From positions 302,243-366,242 of the forward strand of contig QRFJ01000061.1 in the NCBI GenBank assembly GCA_006176705.1: 64,000 nt of DNA, in the 5' to 3' direction. The position numbers were made by a program, and so were the translations under genes. Under the pieces are notes generated by a model that worked only from the letters and a program-made list of their open reading frames with translations, ran no database searches and was not told the DNA's origin. The DNA comes from Cocos nucifera. Taxonomy: Eukaryota; Streptophyta; Magnoliopsida; Arecales; Arecaceae. Of the stretch, positions 1 to 11,863 are shown piece after piece (position 1 is the stretch's first letter; each line of letters opens with the position of its first letter).

Positions 1-66
1 ATGCATTTGATATATTTATATTTTGTTTGATTAGAATAATTTGATAACTAACTTTTGATAACTTTG
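1..66. other. Left flank of the nested transposons
   Basis: Short AT-rich stretch outside the Gypsy element. Its last five bases (62-66, ctttg) resemble the five bases after the element's other end (17707-17711, ttttg), one mismatch, as expected for a target-site duplication. If so, this flank was once continuous with the CACTA sequence at 17707 and may be part of its intron: the sequence right of the insertion reads ..tacag followed by open coding sequence. No gene is visible. Confidence 0.5.
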
Positions 67-1312
67 TGATGTCGGACAACCTAAAAGAAAAGAAAGGACA
101 ACCTAAAAGAAAAAAAAGATCAAACTTTCTTCCATTCGTTAATAACAATTCATGTCTGATCGAGGCACATTATTCTCAAGATAGACAGTATAGTTGCCTA
201 TACTCTACTCAGGAGGCATGATTGATTGACACGGAATCAAAGCAAGATTAATCTAAATGATGTAGATGAATGCTATTTTAGAGATCAGTAAATAACTAGC
301 AATAATAATATAAATAAATAGATAGCAAAAATTAAACATGCTCATAAATAAATATAAAAAGAAAAATATAAATGGAATGAAGGATAGCAAGAAATTAAGT
401 CCGCAAGAAAATTTCAAAAGATAAAAAAAATTCAGATTATGATAGTTAAGAAACTACCCTGATTAGGGCTCTTAATCTTTTAACCAAGTAGATCTATTGA
501 TAACGAACTAGGTCTTTACCAACATCGGATCTGAAAAAAATAAGTAAAAAAAAGAATCAAAGATCAGTTGAGAAGGAACGAAGATCCTTGTCAACGTTTG
601 ATCTGTAGAAAAATGGATCACTCTTCCTCTTTCAGCATGATAGATGAAAATCTTGGAGGAGACAGATCTTCTCTTGGTGGAATAGACTTGTGTAGGTAGA
701 TGGTAAAGATGATTTGGGGTTGTTGGAATACTAGATCTCAAGTAGATGAAGGATAAAGGGATAGAAAGAAAGTGGGCCTCATATCCTCCTCTCGTGGGGC
801 AATTTTGGGTCTCACATCCTCTCCCTCTCAGAGCAATTAACATAAGTATTTATGGGTAAAATCATTCATGCATTTATTATCTCATTCATAAAAGATACAT
901 GAATTTATATGGGACCCTTGGGGTCCTATTTCTTTAGAAATCCTATTCCCTTTATAAGAAAAAAATCAACCCTTCCAATAAAAAAGTAAAACATTATGTA
1001 TAGTTTTCAAATACAATAATATATCATATCTATCTTTTATGGAACCATAGGGAAGAAATCAATCTTTTAATAAAATAAGTAAAAAATCAAGAACTCTTAA
1101 GGAATTCTAGGAAAGAAAAGAAACTCCATGTGGACGCTTGATGCTTGGTACAACTTGGCATGAGGATCCTTAGGCATGGCACATGCTGGCGTGTGTATTT
1201 TCTCCTTGGGTGTGTGGAGGGTGGTGGCTCCAAAGATGATGTGGATCAAGCTTGCTTCTTTATGATGGTCTCTTTCCAAATAACGCTCTAATTCAATACA
1301 AACCTAAGTATG
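67..1312 (-). repeat. Gypsy 3' LTR, outer part
   Basis: Aligns along its length with 16332-17570 (both begin TGATGT, then GGACAACC after one variable base). The alignment breaks at 1312, where the Copia element begins, and resumes at 11703. A 111-codon minus-strand open frame inside it (508-843) has a counterpart in the other LTR (16844-17077) and is LTR sequence, not a gene. Confidence 0.88.
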
Positions 1313-3574
1313 TGTTAGATATGTGTGCCCTAGAAGCCAGATTAGCTGACACTTGTAATACACTTTTAAGGGCAAAATTATAATTTTGACTATAAATAAT
1401 AAAATAGATTATTTTCTATCTTAGTGTATATTTGAAGGTATCTGTGATACATCCCTTGAATTAATGGTAATGATAGTTTATATTTTCAAGAGTTGAAAAT
1501 TTAAGACATGAATTTTCATTATTAACTCATAAAATGCTTCCGACCGTAGGATCATCATGAGGATGGTGATTGATCCGGAAGGTTGGTGTACGATCACTTC
1601 TTTAGGATAAATGAGTCTTGAGTCTATGGTGTAGAGACACCAGAGTGAGAGTACAGATACTCATTAGAGAATGAGGGCACTGAGTGCGACCACCTCAAGC
1701 AGTCATGAGAAAGTCTACCTTCTCATCGATGACTGGCTTGAAGCTGCAGTGATGTGTCTGATTCTTTGATCTGAGGTGCATCGACAGTTCACCTTGAGGG
1801 TGTTATAGTTTGACTACACCATAACTCAGTCTCCTAGCTATTCAAAATTTTGAGGTGTATGTTGGCTATAGCATGTTCATTGTAGGAATTGGATTGTACC
1901 AATAGGGGATCTATCTACCTCGGTAGATGAAGAGCGGCCCTATGATGATTATGAGAAGCAATTCCATAAGCTTATGGCCATGGCAGAGTGAAATAATAGA
2001 AATAGTTTCTATTAGGATTTTCACATTGGACTTGAATCGAATGATTAATTCATATGATGGATATAAGGGCTTGACGAGATCACCTTAATCCTAATCCGAT
2101 CGAAGCTCAAGATAGAGGAACCTAATCACACAGATAACTACACCGAAAGGTTCACTTTCAGCTCTGATGGGTTGCCACCATATGTTGCTAGGTGTCACTA
2201 GTAGATTTCGAAAGTAATTAAAATGATTTAGATGATCGATCATACTAGTTATCTGAATCAGAAAAATTCTGATCCATCAGAAGGTATTTCGATGATGTCG
2301 ATGATAGAGATCATGATATATCCAATTACCATATGGAACTGAACCTAACTGGGTCATACAAATAAGGATTTGGATTTGGATGTCATCAATTAGACTAATC
2401 CAGTTCAATTGATTTGAATTAGATTCAATTAGGTTCAAGAAAATCGTGCTAGCACATGATTTAGCCTAATATTCTTCTTTAATAATCATTAAAGCTTGTC
2501 TCGACTGAGCCAAATATATTTGGGCTCACTTAGAAACTTTTACTTGGTCTGACTGGAGCTTGCCCAGATCAGAAAAGGGTTGTCTTAATTTATAAGATAA
2601 ATTTAAGACAACACCTACCATTTTCAGTCACCTGCTAATACCTATTTTCGGACATTGGTCAAATATTGACCCTAGACACTTGGACATCTACCCATGTGTC
2701 ATGAACCTATAGGAGAGTACCTGACGTCTTGTCCCCCTGCTAAATGTAGATAGGAACCTCATGAGGATAAAGGGGTAGTCCCATACAGATAGGACTCAAT
2801 GGTTGCTTCAGGGGATTAAACTCTGTGGCACCAAGAACTCTTGTTTGACTCAGTCTTGGTGCCACCTTAGAAGATTTTTGAGGGTCTCTTAACTGATTAG
2901 ATCAGATGATGTCATTTCATCAATCAAATTTAGATCTGATTGCTTAAAGGGTCATGATTGGCTGAGATGATGTGGCATTGCATGGCACAGTAGGATCTAT
3001 ATAAACCCTGTCTGCGCCTAGGTTTTTAATGCTTCTGCCTTTAGCCCATGCTACAAAGCCTCTCTCCCTTCTTCTCTATGCCACCCTCTAGTCTTCTCTC
3101 TCCTCTCCATGTCTAAGGGGTTTTGGGCATGAATAAGATGCAAACCAAGCAAGTGAAAGGCGCCAGGAAAGGAAGAAGGCGGCACTACTGCAAGAGACAA
3201 TGATAGTTCTTCAAAAGAAGTTTTGAAGACCTTCAAGATTAGATCTATATCTAATTTTTGGAGGATTGATTAAGAAAGAGAAGATCTCTAGATCCTGCCT
3301 GAGTGGATACCGATAGAGATCAGGAGCTTTCGTGGCTACATCCAAAACCACAAGCAAACATCGGGATCATCATAAGATAATTAAATTATCCAAAATAAAG
3401 GTATAATTAAATTAGATTTAATTTTTATTTTATTTTTATTATTAGATTAATAAGATCAAATTTGAAGAGTCTTAGATCTAATTAGGATCTCAGAGAAAAT
3501 TTTTTTAAAATATTTTTCTTGATCCAATCAGATCTGAACGAATCTGACCCAAAAAATAGGTTTTTTCTTCAACT
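1313..3574 (+). repeat. Copia 5' LTR (2262 bp)
   Basis: Starts TGTTAGATATGTG and ends at CAACT, directly before the primer-binding site. It matches 9416-11697 throughout, with scattered substitutions and small indels. Both copies carry the sequence ggtctatataaa or gatctatataaa near 2994/11128, a good TATA-box candidate, about 50 bases before a CT-rich leader. A third, truncated relative of this LTR lies at 55711-56084. Confidence 0.9.
2994..3005 (+). promoter_or_regulatory. Candidate TATA box of the Copia LTR
   Basis: The motif ctatataaa occurs at the same place in both LTR copies (here and near 11131), roughly 570 bases before the LTR end, followed by a CT-rich stretch. Position and conservation fit the element's own promoter; there is no direct evidence of use. 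Confidence 0.5.
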
Positions 3575-3589
3575 GATATCAAAGCCAGG
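3574..3589 (+). other. Copia primer-binding site
   Basis: TGATATCAAAGCCAGG directly follows the LTR. It differs from the usual plant initiator-methionine tRNA site (TGGTATCAGAGCC) by two transitions. This is where minus-strand DNA synthesis would have been primed. Confidence 0.8.
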
Positions 3590-5547
3590 TTCCATAACTC
3601 ATTAGATATGATTTTAATTTATTTTTGATCTGATAATTAGATGATTTTAGATAGCACATTAGATGTGATTAGATCTAAAATTAAAAAATTAAAAATGAAA
3701 TAATCTAGATCTAAGATGTATGAGATGCATGACTAGACTAGGAATAGAATTATTCTATGTGTAGCCTAGCATAATCATAATTTTAATTTGATTAATTATA
3801 ATTTTTAGATCTATTTATTTACTATTTTTTGATATTATAAATATTATAATTAAATCTAAAAAATAGAAAATAAATTTATTTAATCTGTTCATATGAGATA
3901 TGATAGATGCATGTTTAGACTAGTTGTAGAATAGTTCTACAAAATTATCTAGAATAAATTTTTCATTTGATATAATCAAATTTAAATCTTATTTTTTAGA
4001 TATTTATAAGATAATTTAGATCTAAAAATATGCATGATATGATACATGAGATGTATGCAAAATATATTTTTAGTTAGATCAATTTTTATATATGTGATAT
4101 ATGATGTAGATCTAATTAGTTTTGTAGATTTATCATGTTTCTTATTAAGACGTGCCCCTTGGCCATTCGATCATAAGAATGAAGTAGAGTTTAAAGGCCC
4201 TCTCTTTTCATTCAATGGGGTATTCTTATGGTGTGTAGGGATACTGTGCGTTCATCTTTAATCAAAAATAAAAAACTTATTTTCTATAAAATCTAGATCC
4301 TGAAATCCTAGGATTTTATATACATATTTTATTTATGAACCCTAAACTTAATTAAAAATTAAGATTATGAAATATATTAGATCTAAAATTGAGAATTTTT
4401 GGATCTAAGACATAATCATAAAATTGGGTTCGGGCTTGGATAGCTCAATTAGGTCAGCGATTGATCAAACCGAATCAAGAGTTGGTTAGATGGGATCAAA
4501 AGTGCTTAAATTGACCAGTCTAATAGGATTAAGTTTGGGTCAAGGTCAAGTCACATGAGTGATCGATCGAGTTAAGACCTAATTAGGCTCAGTGATTAGA
4601 GTCTGGATTGTAGGCTAATCCGATTGATTCTGGCTCAATAATTTGATGTCTAAGATAAGTTTGGCAGATACGAACGACTGATTTTTAATTGGGAGCTACT
4701 CGACTTGAATGCATTTTTGTCGAGTTAATGGCATATCCCTTCCATTGATCTCACTTACCTGACCATATTTATCGGTCCAATCCTGATCTAAGGTGGCTAA
4801 CAATCCGAGCTAACCCATGCCACTAGGTTAGTCATAATGGTTATGGCTATGTCAAGTCAAGTTTAAAGAGATCTAATTAAATTTTTCTAAGAAAATATTA
4901 AGTCTAAGGTCTTTCATCATTATAGATATGCCGACCTTTTTCGGGGTTGATTATTTTCGGTTGATCACAGTGGTTCAGTTGCATCAGGAAGATGCAACCA
5001 TGTCTCTTAGGTATTAGATGCTACGGACTGAAGGATGGATTAGGCTTAATATTTCAGATACGGTGAGAGATCCAATTAGAAATCCAATTTGTGCAAATGG
5101 TGGGTCTGATTTAACTAAGAAGTGGATCAATATTTCGGATAGGATGAGATTCATGAATTAGAGACCAAGTCTGGGTGCACAATGATTAGAGAATAATTGG
5201 ACAAGAGTTGTTCACTCATTGGCTAACCCATCACCAATAACTATTAGGTGAGGTGATGAGTCAGTTGGTGGGACTACACCATCCACTAAAAATCAGTAAT
5301 AATGAAGATTTTCACATCTCTATAGAAGGAGTGTAGGGATCCAAAAAAATAGTGGAAGCTAATTTATTTAAAAATTAAATTCCTAAATAAATTGATCGAG
5401 TCTTAATTACAAAATCTAACTAGAAACTTTTGACTCTCTACAGAAAAAAGAAAAATATCTGCATCCGATCCACTAGCCCGTATTCTGGACACCCATAGAC
5501 TGACCAGATTTAATTACAAGGATTGGCTTTGAAACTTCAAAATTATT
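3590..5547 (+). other. Non-coding leader of the Copia element
   Basis: About 2 kb between the primer-binding site and gag with only short, unconvincing open frames (for example 71 codons at 4046). AT-rich at first, then mixed. Its length is unusual for a Copia leader; it may include an old deletion product or captured sequence, but I recognise nothing in it. Confidence 0.6.
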
Positions 5548-6339
5548 TTGAATTTTGAGAAGTTGACTCATGTATTAGATCAGGATCCCTCCATCTTACC
5601 AGCTCGTTCGTCCATTGAACAGAGAGCGTCTTTTGATAAGTGGATAGATGAAGATAATAAGCCCAGATACTATATATTGGGCTCGATGTCTGATGAGCTT
5701 CAGCACCAACATGAAGATATCAAGACTGTCCACCAAATGTTGGCTCATCTGCAAGAGTTGTTTGGTGAACAGAGTCTCACAGCCAAATATCAGGTCACTA
5801 AACAACTATTTAAGGCTAAAACGTGTGATGAACAATCAGTCCAAGATCATTATCTGATGATGATCAAGAACTTGAAAGAGCTTGAGAAGCTCGGAGTGAA
5901 GTTAGACTATGATCTATAGAATGATATAATTCTGCAATCCTCAACTGATGCGTATGGGCAGTTCATCATGAACTATCATATGCATAAACTTCAAAATACT
6001 CTGACCGAGCTTATGAATATACTGATTATTGCTAAGCTTTCTATGAAAGATTCTAAAGACTTAGTACTTGCTATAGAATGGACTTCTTTTAAGAGAAAAT
6101 CTTTTGAAAAGAAGAAGAAGTCTGTAAAAAAGTAGAAGATGGAAGGTGAAAAGAAAAAGAAGACAGAGCTGAAGAAGAAGGCCACTGATAAAGAAAAGTA
6201 TTTTTATTATAACGCTGATGACCACTGGAAGCGGAACTACCCTACATACCTAGCCACCCTAAAAAATAAGAAGAAAATAGGTCCTTTTGGAGGTATGCTC
6301 GTTATTGAATCTAACCTTACGATTTCTTTTGCATCCAGT
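5548..6339 (+). pseudogene. Copia gag (decayed)
   Basis: The frame opens with a typical Copia gag (UBN2-type) region: LFGEQSLTAKYQVTKQLF near codons 71-88 and a following LGVKLDYD. It is broken by in-frame stops at 5917 and 6133 and continues in the same frame through a lysine-rich stretch to a zinc-knuckle remnant near 6205 (YFYYNADDHWKRNYP), where the three cysteines of the expected C-x2-C-x4-H-x4-C pattern are now tyrosine or asparagine-region residues. The product would have packaged element RNA in virus-like particles. The start at 5548 is simply the first ATG; the original N-terminus may lie upstream. Confidence 0.8.
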
Positions 6340-6342
6340 TAG

Positions 6343-6660
6343 GTACTTGACTCTGGTTCTAGTGCTCATTTATGCACTTCCATGCAGGATCTTGAGGATA
6401 GCAAGAGGCTGAGGGATGGTGAGATGATCCTATGCATCAAAAATGGAACAAAGATTGCTGCTGTGATCGTGAAAACCTATCCTCTTCGACTATCATCTGG
6501 CTTAGATTTAATACTTAAGGATTGTTATTATGTGCCTGCTGTAAGCAGAAATTTGATTTCTGTTTCATGTTTAGCACAAGAAAGCTTTAAAATTAGTTTT
6601 CTTAAGGATATTATAATATTCTTTATGAAAGAATAAAATTATAAGTAGTTTTCTTATTAA
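6343..6660 (+). pseudogene. Copia aspartic protease (decayed)
   Basis: Directly after a stop at 6340 the same frame reads LDSGSSAHLCTS, the Copia protease active site (D-S/T-G-S/A), then VAKYPLRLSSG-like and YYVPAVSRNLISVSCLA, the conserved end of the protease and start of the pre-integrase segment. It stops at 6634, with further stops after. Its role was to cut the element polyprotein. Confidence 0.8.
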
Positions 6661-6769
6661 CGATCTCTACTAGTTACATATTGATGTATCTATCTTTAAT
6701 ATCGAGCAAAATGTGAATGCCATAAAATCAAAATAACCCAGGGAGAGTCCAAACGATAGGTATCTATGG

Positions 6770-7700
6770 CACCTAAGACTAGGTCATATAGCAGAAGATA
6801 GGATTAACAAATTGAAGAAAATCGGGCTATTGAGTCCGTTGACTTTCGAGTCATATCCAATTTATGAATCATGTCTTCATAATAAAATGACTAAGCTTCC
6901 TTTTGTAGGACATGGGGAAAAGACCACGGATCTACTTGTCTTAGTACATACTGATGTGTGTGGTCCATTTGATGTACCGGCTAGAGGCAACTTTGTCCAC
7001 TTAATAACCTTTACCAATGATTTATCTCGGTATGGGTATGTGTATCTTATGAGACACAAGTCTGAAGCCTTTGAAAAGTTTAAGTAATTCAGACATGAAG
7101 TGGAAAAGCAAACTGATAAACCTATTAAGATTCTTCGATCAGATCGAGGAGGTAAATTCTTTAGTCAAAAATTTCTGAACTATCTCAAGTAATATGACAT
7201 AGCCTCCTAATGGACTCCACCAAGAACATCTCAACTCAATGGGGTTTCAGAATGGAGGAACCGAATCCTATTAGATATGGTCCGATCTATGATGAGCTTC
7301 ACAGACCTTTCTGATTTTTTTTAAGAACATAGTCTGTTAACTGCTATATATTTACTAAATAGGGTTTCCTCTAAAACTGTTCCTGTCACACCATATGAGA
7401 TATGACATGATAAGAAACCAAGTCTAAGTCATCTTAGAATTTGGGGTTATCCGACTCTTGTCAAAAGACAACAAGCGGACAAGTTAGACTATAGGTCCTT
7501 TAGAGCTCGATTCATAGGATATCCTAAAGAGTCATTAGGATATTATTTCTACATTCTAAAAGATCATAATATGATTATGAGTCGGCATGCCATCTTTCTT
7601 GAAAAATAGTTTATTTAAGATGGTGGCATTGGAAAGCAGATCAAGCTTGAGAAGAAAGTCTCCCAAGAGCAACGAGCTAAGGATCCTATGGAACCAAATC
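6770..7700 (+). pseudogene. Copia integrase (decayed)
   Basis: Pre-integrase motif (LWHLRLGHI-like, near 6770) is followed by the catalytic core. HTDVCGPFD near 6950 and RSDRGGKF near 7140 hold the two catalytic aspartates, and NGVSEWRNR near 7240 holds the catalytic glutamate, so the D-D-E triad is still readable. HLRIWGYP near 7430 marks the end of the core. At least eight stops and a frame change relative to gag interrupt it. The enzyme would have inserted element DNA into the genome. Confidence 0.82.
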
Positions 7701-7799
7701 AGGTTGAGCAATGCGATCACTACCTCCTCCACCTTGTAGATCGAAAAGAATTTTTCACCCCCCTTAGAGGTACTTAGGTACTATTTCAGATAAAGTAGA

Positions 7800-9345
7800 G
7801 AAAATATTCCTCGTAGGTAATGGGGTTCATGGAGATGATCCCAAAACCTTTGATGAGGTGATATCGGATATCGACTCCGAGAAATGGTTAGAGGCAATGA
7901 AGTCAGAAATTGACTCGATGCACTCAAACTAAGTCTGAATCTTGGTAGATCTACCTGAAGGTATAGGACCTATTGGATATAAATGGATCTATAAGAGAAA
8001 GATTGATACAGATGAAAATATGGAGACACTCAAAGCTAGATTAGTGGCAAAAGGGTATAGTCAGTGCAAAGGCATTGACTATCAGGATACCCTTTCACCA
8101 GTAGCCATGCTAAAATCCATCCGCATATTGCTTGTTGTTGTGGCCTATTTCGATTATGAAATATGGCAAATAGACATGAAAACGACATTCTTAAATGAAT
8201 ACCTTGAGGAAGATATCTATATGGAACAGTCGATAGATTTCACATCCAGTGATGCTGATCACAAAGTATGCAAGCTGTAAAGGTCCATATATGGACTTAA
8301 GCAAGCATCTCGGAGCTAGAATACTTATTTTAATGATGTGATCAAATTATTTAGTTTCATCAAGAATGAGAAGAAACCATGTATTTTCAAAAAGATCAGT
8401 GGGAGCGCTATTATCTTTCTCGTACTGTACGTGGATGATATCCTCCTTATTGGGAATGATATTCCCATGCTTACCGCAGCTAAAATGTGGTTATCTAAAG
8501 AATTCTCCATGAAAGACCTAAGAGAAGCATCTTTCATTCTAGAAATTAAGGTCTATAGAGAAAAATCGAATAGGATGCTAGATCTTTCACAGAAGATGTA
8601 CATAGAGGAAGTGCTAAAGAGGTTTAGCATGAAAAATTCCAAGAGGGGATTAATACCCTTCAGATATGGCATTAATCTCTCCAAGAAAATATATCCTAAC
8701 ACACTTGAGGAGATTGAATGCATGAGCAAGATCCCTTATGCTTCAGCAATAGGGAGCTTCATGTATGTCATGTTATGTACACGATCTGATATAGCCCATG
8801 CTGTGAGTGTCACGAGCAGAAATCAGTTGAATTCAGATGAAGAATACTGGACTTCTGTGAAATGTATCCTTAAGTACTTGAGAAGAACTAAGGATATATT
8901 GTTGATTTTTGGAGAACTCCAAATTCAAGGGTATACAGACTTGGATTTTATGTCCGATATAGATGATCGAAAGTCGACATCTGGGAGTCTATTTATATGT
9001 AATGGTGGTACTATCAGTTGGAAGAGTTTCAAACAGATAGTGATATCAGATTCCATCATGAAAGTAGAGTACATCACTACATCAGAAGCTGCGAATGAGG
9101 CATTTTGGTATAAAAAATTTATTATAGAGATCGAAGTGATGCCATCAGATGCCATTCCTCTATACTATAATAATAATGGCGCCATAGCCCTTGCTAAGGA
9201 GCCAAGGTCTCACCAAAATTCAAGCACATTGAGTGGCGATACCACCTCATCCACGATTACCTCGAGAAAGATTACGTCGAGGTCAAGAAAGTCGACTCCG
9301 TAGATAATGCGGTAGACCCACTTATAAAGCCTTTGGGCTAGTAGA
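7800..9345 (+). pseudogene. Copia reverse transcriptase and RNase H (decayed)
   Basis: Two long open pieces (7942-8280 and 8338-9303) in one frame. GYKWIYKRKIDTDE and ARLVAKGYSQ open the RT; IDMKTTFLNEYLEEDIYMEQ follows, and the active site LYVDDILLIGND near 8430 is intact. RNase H is seen in DDRKSTSGSLF near 8960, SDSIMKVEYIT near 9045 and ALAKEPRSHQ near 9190. After about 9215 the frame shifts: the expected tail (KHIE..YHLIHDYLEK..VDPLIKPLG) continues in another frame to about 9342. Confidence 0.88.
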
Positions 9346-9415
9346 AGATCGAAGCCCATCTTGAGAAGATGTGACTTAGATTTATAGCCAATTGGCTTTA
9401 GGTCAAGTGGGAGTT

Positions 9416-11697
9416 TGTTAGATATGTGTGCCCTAGAAACTAGATTGGCTGATACTTTTAATACACTTCTAAGGACAAAATTATAATTTTAACTATAAAT
9501 AATAAAATGAATTATTTTTGATCATAGTGTGTATTTGAAAGTATCTATGATACATCCCTTGAGTTAATGGTAATGATAGTTTATATTTTCAAGAGTTAAA
9601 AATTTAAAACATGAATTTTTATTATTAACTCATAAAATGCTTTCGACCATAAGATCATCATGAGGATGGTGATTGATTCAAAAGGTTGATGTACGATCTC
9701 TTCTTTAGGATAGATGAATCTTGAGTCTACGATGTAGAGACACCAAAGCGAGAGTACAGATACTCGTTAGAGAACGAGGGCATTGAGCATAACCACCTCG
9801 AGCAGTCATGAGAAAGTCTACCTTCTCATCGATGATTGGCTCGAAGCTGCAGTGGTGTGTCTGATTCTTTGACTTGAGGGACATCGACAGTTTACCTTGA
9901 GGGTGTTATAGTTTGACTATAGCATAACTCGATTTTCTAGCCATTCGGAATCTTGAGGTGTATGTCGGCTATAGCATGTTCATTGTAGGAATTGGATTAC
10001 ACCAACAGGAGATCTATCTACCTCGGTAGATGAGGAGCAGCCCTATGATGATCATGAGAATCAAGTCCACAAGTCCATGGCCATGGCAGAGTGAAATAAT
10101 AGAAAGAGTTTCTATTAGAATTTTCATATTGGACTTGAATCGAATGATTAATTCATATGACGGATATTAGGATTTGATGAGATCATCTTAATCCTAATCC
10201 GATTGGAGCTCAAGATAGAGGAATCTAATCACACAGATAATTATATCAAAAGATTCGCTTTCAGTTCTGATGGGTTGCCATCATATGCTGCTTGGTATCA
10301 CTGGTGAATTTTGAAAGCAATTAGAATGATTTGGATGATCGATCATAGTAGTTGTCTGAATTAAAAAAGTTTTGATCCATCGAAAGATGTTTCGATGATG
10401 TCGATGATAGAGATCGCGACATATCCCATTACCATATGAAACTGAACATAACTGGATCACACAAATAAGGGTTTGGATCTGGATGTCATCAATTGGACTA
10501 ACCTAGTTCAATTGATTTGAATAAGATTCAATTAGGTTCAAGAAAATCGTGCTAGCACATGATTGAGCCTAATGTTCTTCTTTAATAATCATTAAAGCTT
10601 GTCTCGACTGAGCCAAATGTATTTGGACTCACTCAGAAATTTTTACTTAGTCTGACTGGAGCTTGTCTAGATCAGAAAAGGATTGTTTTAATTTATGAGA
10701 TAAATTTAAGACAACACCTGCCATTTTCGGTCACCTGCTAATTCCTATTTTCAGACATTGGTCAAATGTTGATCCTGGATACTTGGACATCTGTCCATGT
10801 GTCATGCGCCTATAGAAGAGTACCTGATGCCTTGTCCCCCTACTAAATGCAGACAGGAAGAGGGCACACGCATGCCTAGGGTGGCATGCACCCCATGAGG
10901 GTAAAGGAAGAGTCCCATATAGATGGGACTCCAGGATTGCTTCAGGGGATTAAACTCTGTGACGCCAAGAAGTCTTGTTTGACCCAATCTTAGCACCACC
11001 TTAGAAGGTTATTTATAGTCTCTCATTTGATTAGATCAGATGATGCCATCCCACTAATCAGATTTAGATTTGATTGCTCAAAAGGCCATGATTGTTCGAG
11101 ATGATGTGGCACTACATGGCGTAGTATGGTCTATATAAATCCTATCTGCGCCTAGGTTTTTAATGCTTCTGCCTTTAGCCCATGACACAAAGCCTCTCTC
11201 CCTCCTTCTCCATGCTACCCTCTAGTCCTCTCTCTCCTCTCCACGCCTAAGGGGTTTCGGGCACGAATAAGGTGTGATCCAAGCAAGTGAAAGGCGCCAG
11301 AAAAGAAAGAAGGCAGTACTGCTGCAAGAGGCAACGATAGTTTTTCAAAAAGAGTTTTAAAGACCTTCAAGATTAGATATATATCTAATTTTTGGAGGAT
11401 TGATTGAGAAGGAGAAGATCTGCAAATCCTGCTTGAGTGGATACCAGTAGAGGCCAGGCGCTTGCGAGGCTATATCCAGAACCTCGGTAAACATCAGGAT
11501 TATCACAGAATAATTAGATTACCCAAAATAAAAATATAATTAAATTAGATTTAATTTTTATTATCAGATCAATAAAATTAGATCTGAGGAGTCTTAGATC
11601 GGATTAGGATCTCAGAGAAAAAATTTTTACAATATTCCTCCTAATCCAATCAGATCTGAACGAATCTGATTCGAAAAATAGATTTTTTCTTTCAACT
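9416..11697 (+). repeat. Copia 3' LTR (2282 bp)
   Basis: Begins TGTTAGATATGTG right after the purine tract and ends CAACT, followed by the target duplication gcatg. It is 20 bp longer than the 5' LTR because of small indels, including an extra segment with gggcacacgcatgcc near 10862. Confidence 0.9.
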
Positions 11698-11702
11698 GCA
11701 TG

Positions 11703-11863
11703 GTCCTATGGGTCCAAAACTAAATGCATCAAAAGAATTAATTGACTAAATCAAAAGAACTAGAACTAAATAACTGAAGTAGAGTTAATCAAATATAGCT
11801 TCTTCAATCCAAATTGAATCTAAATTATGTCACCGGCTTCTGATGGCTCTGATATCCGTACCA
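11703..11863 (-). repeat. Gypsy 3' LTR, inner part
   Basis: Continues the LTR interrupted at 1312 and aligns with 17555-17706 (shared ccaaaactaaat.catcaaaag and gaatctaaattatgtcaccg). Ends ..GTACCA, the start of the LTR in element direction. A minus-strand chromodomain frame runs about 30 bases into it. Confidence 0.85.

Larger units (their letters stand above)
1313..11697 (+). mobile_element. Copia LTR retrotransposon with very long LTRs
   Basis: Ty1/Copia element on the plus strand: 5' LTR 1313-3574, primer-binding site 3574-3589, long leader, gag, protease, integrase, reverse transcriptase, RNase H, purine-rich tract (caagtgggagtt, 9404-9415) and 3' LTR 9416-11697. The integrase-before-RT order identifies Copia. 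Flanking 5-bp duplications are gtatg (1308-1312) and gcatg (11698-11702), one mismatch. The uninterrupted target can be read in the other Gypsy LTR near 17553. LTRs above 2.2 kb suggest a long-LTR lineage such as Angela, but I could not assign it firmly. Most of gag-pol stays in one frame broken by in-frame stops, so it is a decayed copy. The LTRs differ at 5 of their first 49 bases. Confidence 0.92.

Noticed and set aside
508..843. 111-codon minus-strand frame, similar to one at 16844-17077
   Set aside because: Both lie at the same place in the two Gypsy LTRs; their similarity reflects the LTR pair, and neither has a domain.
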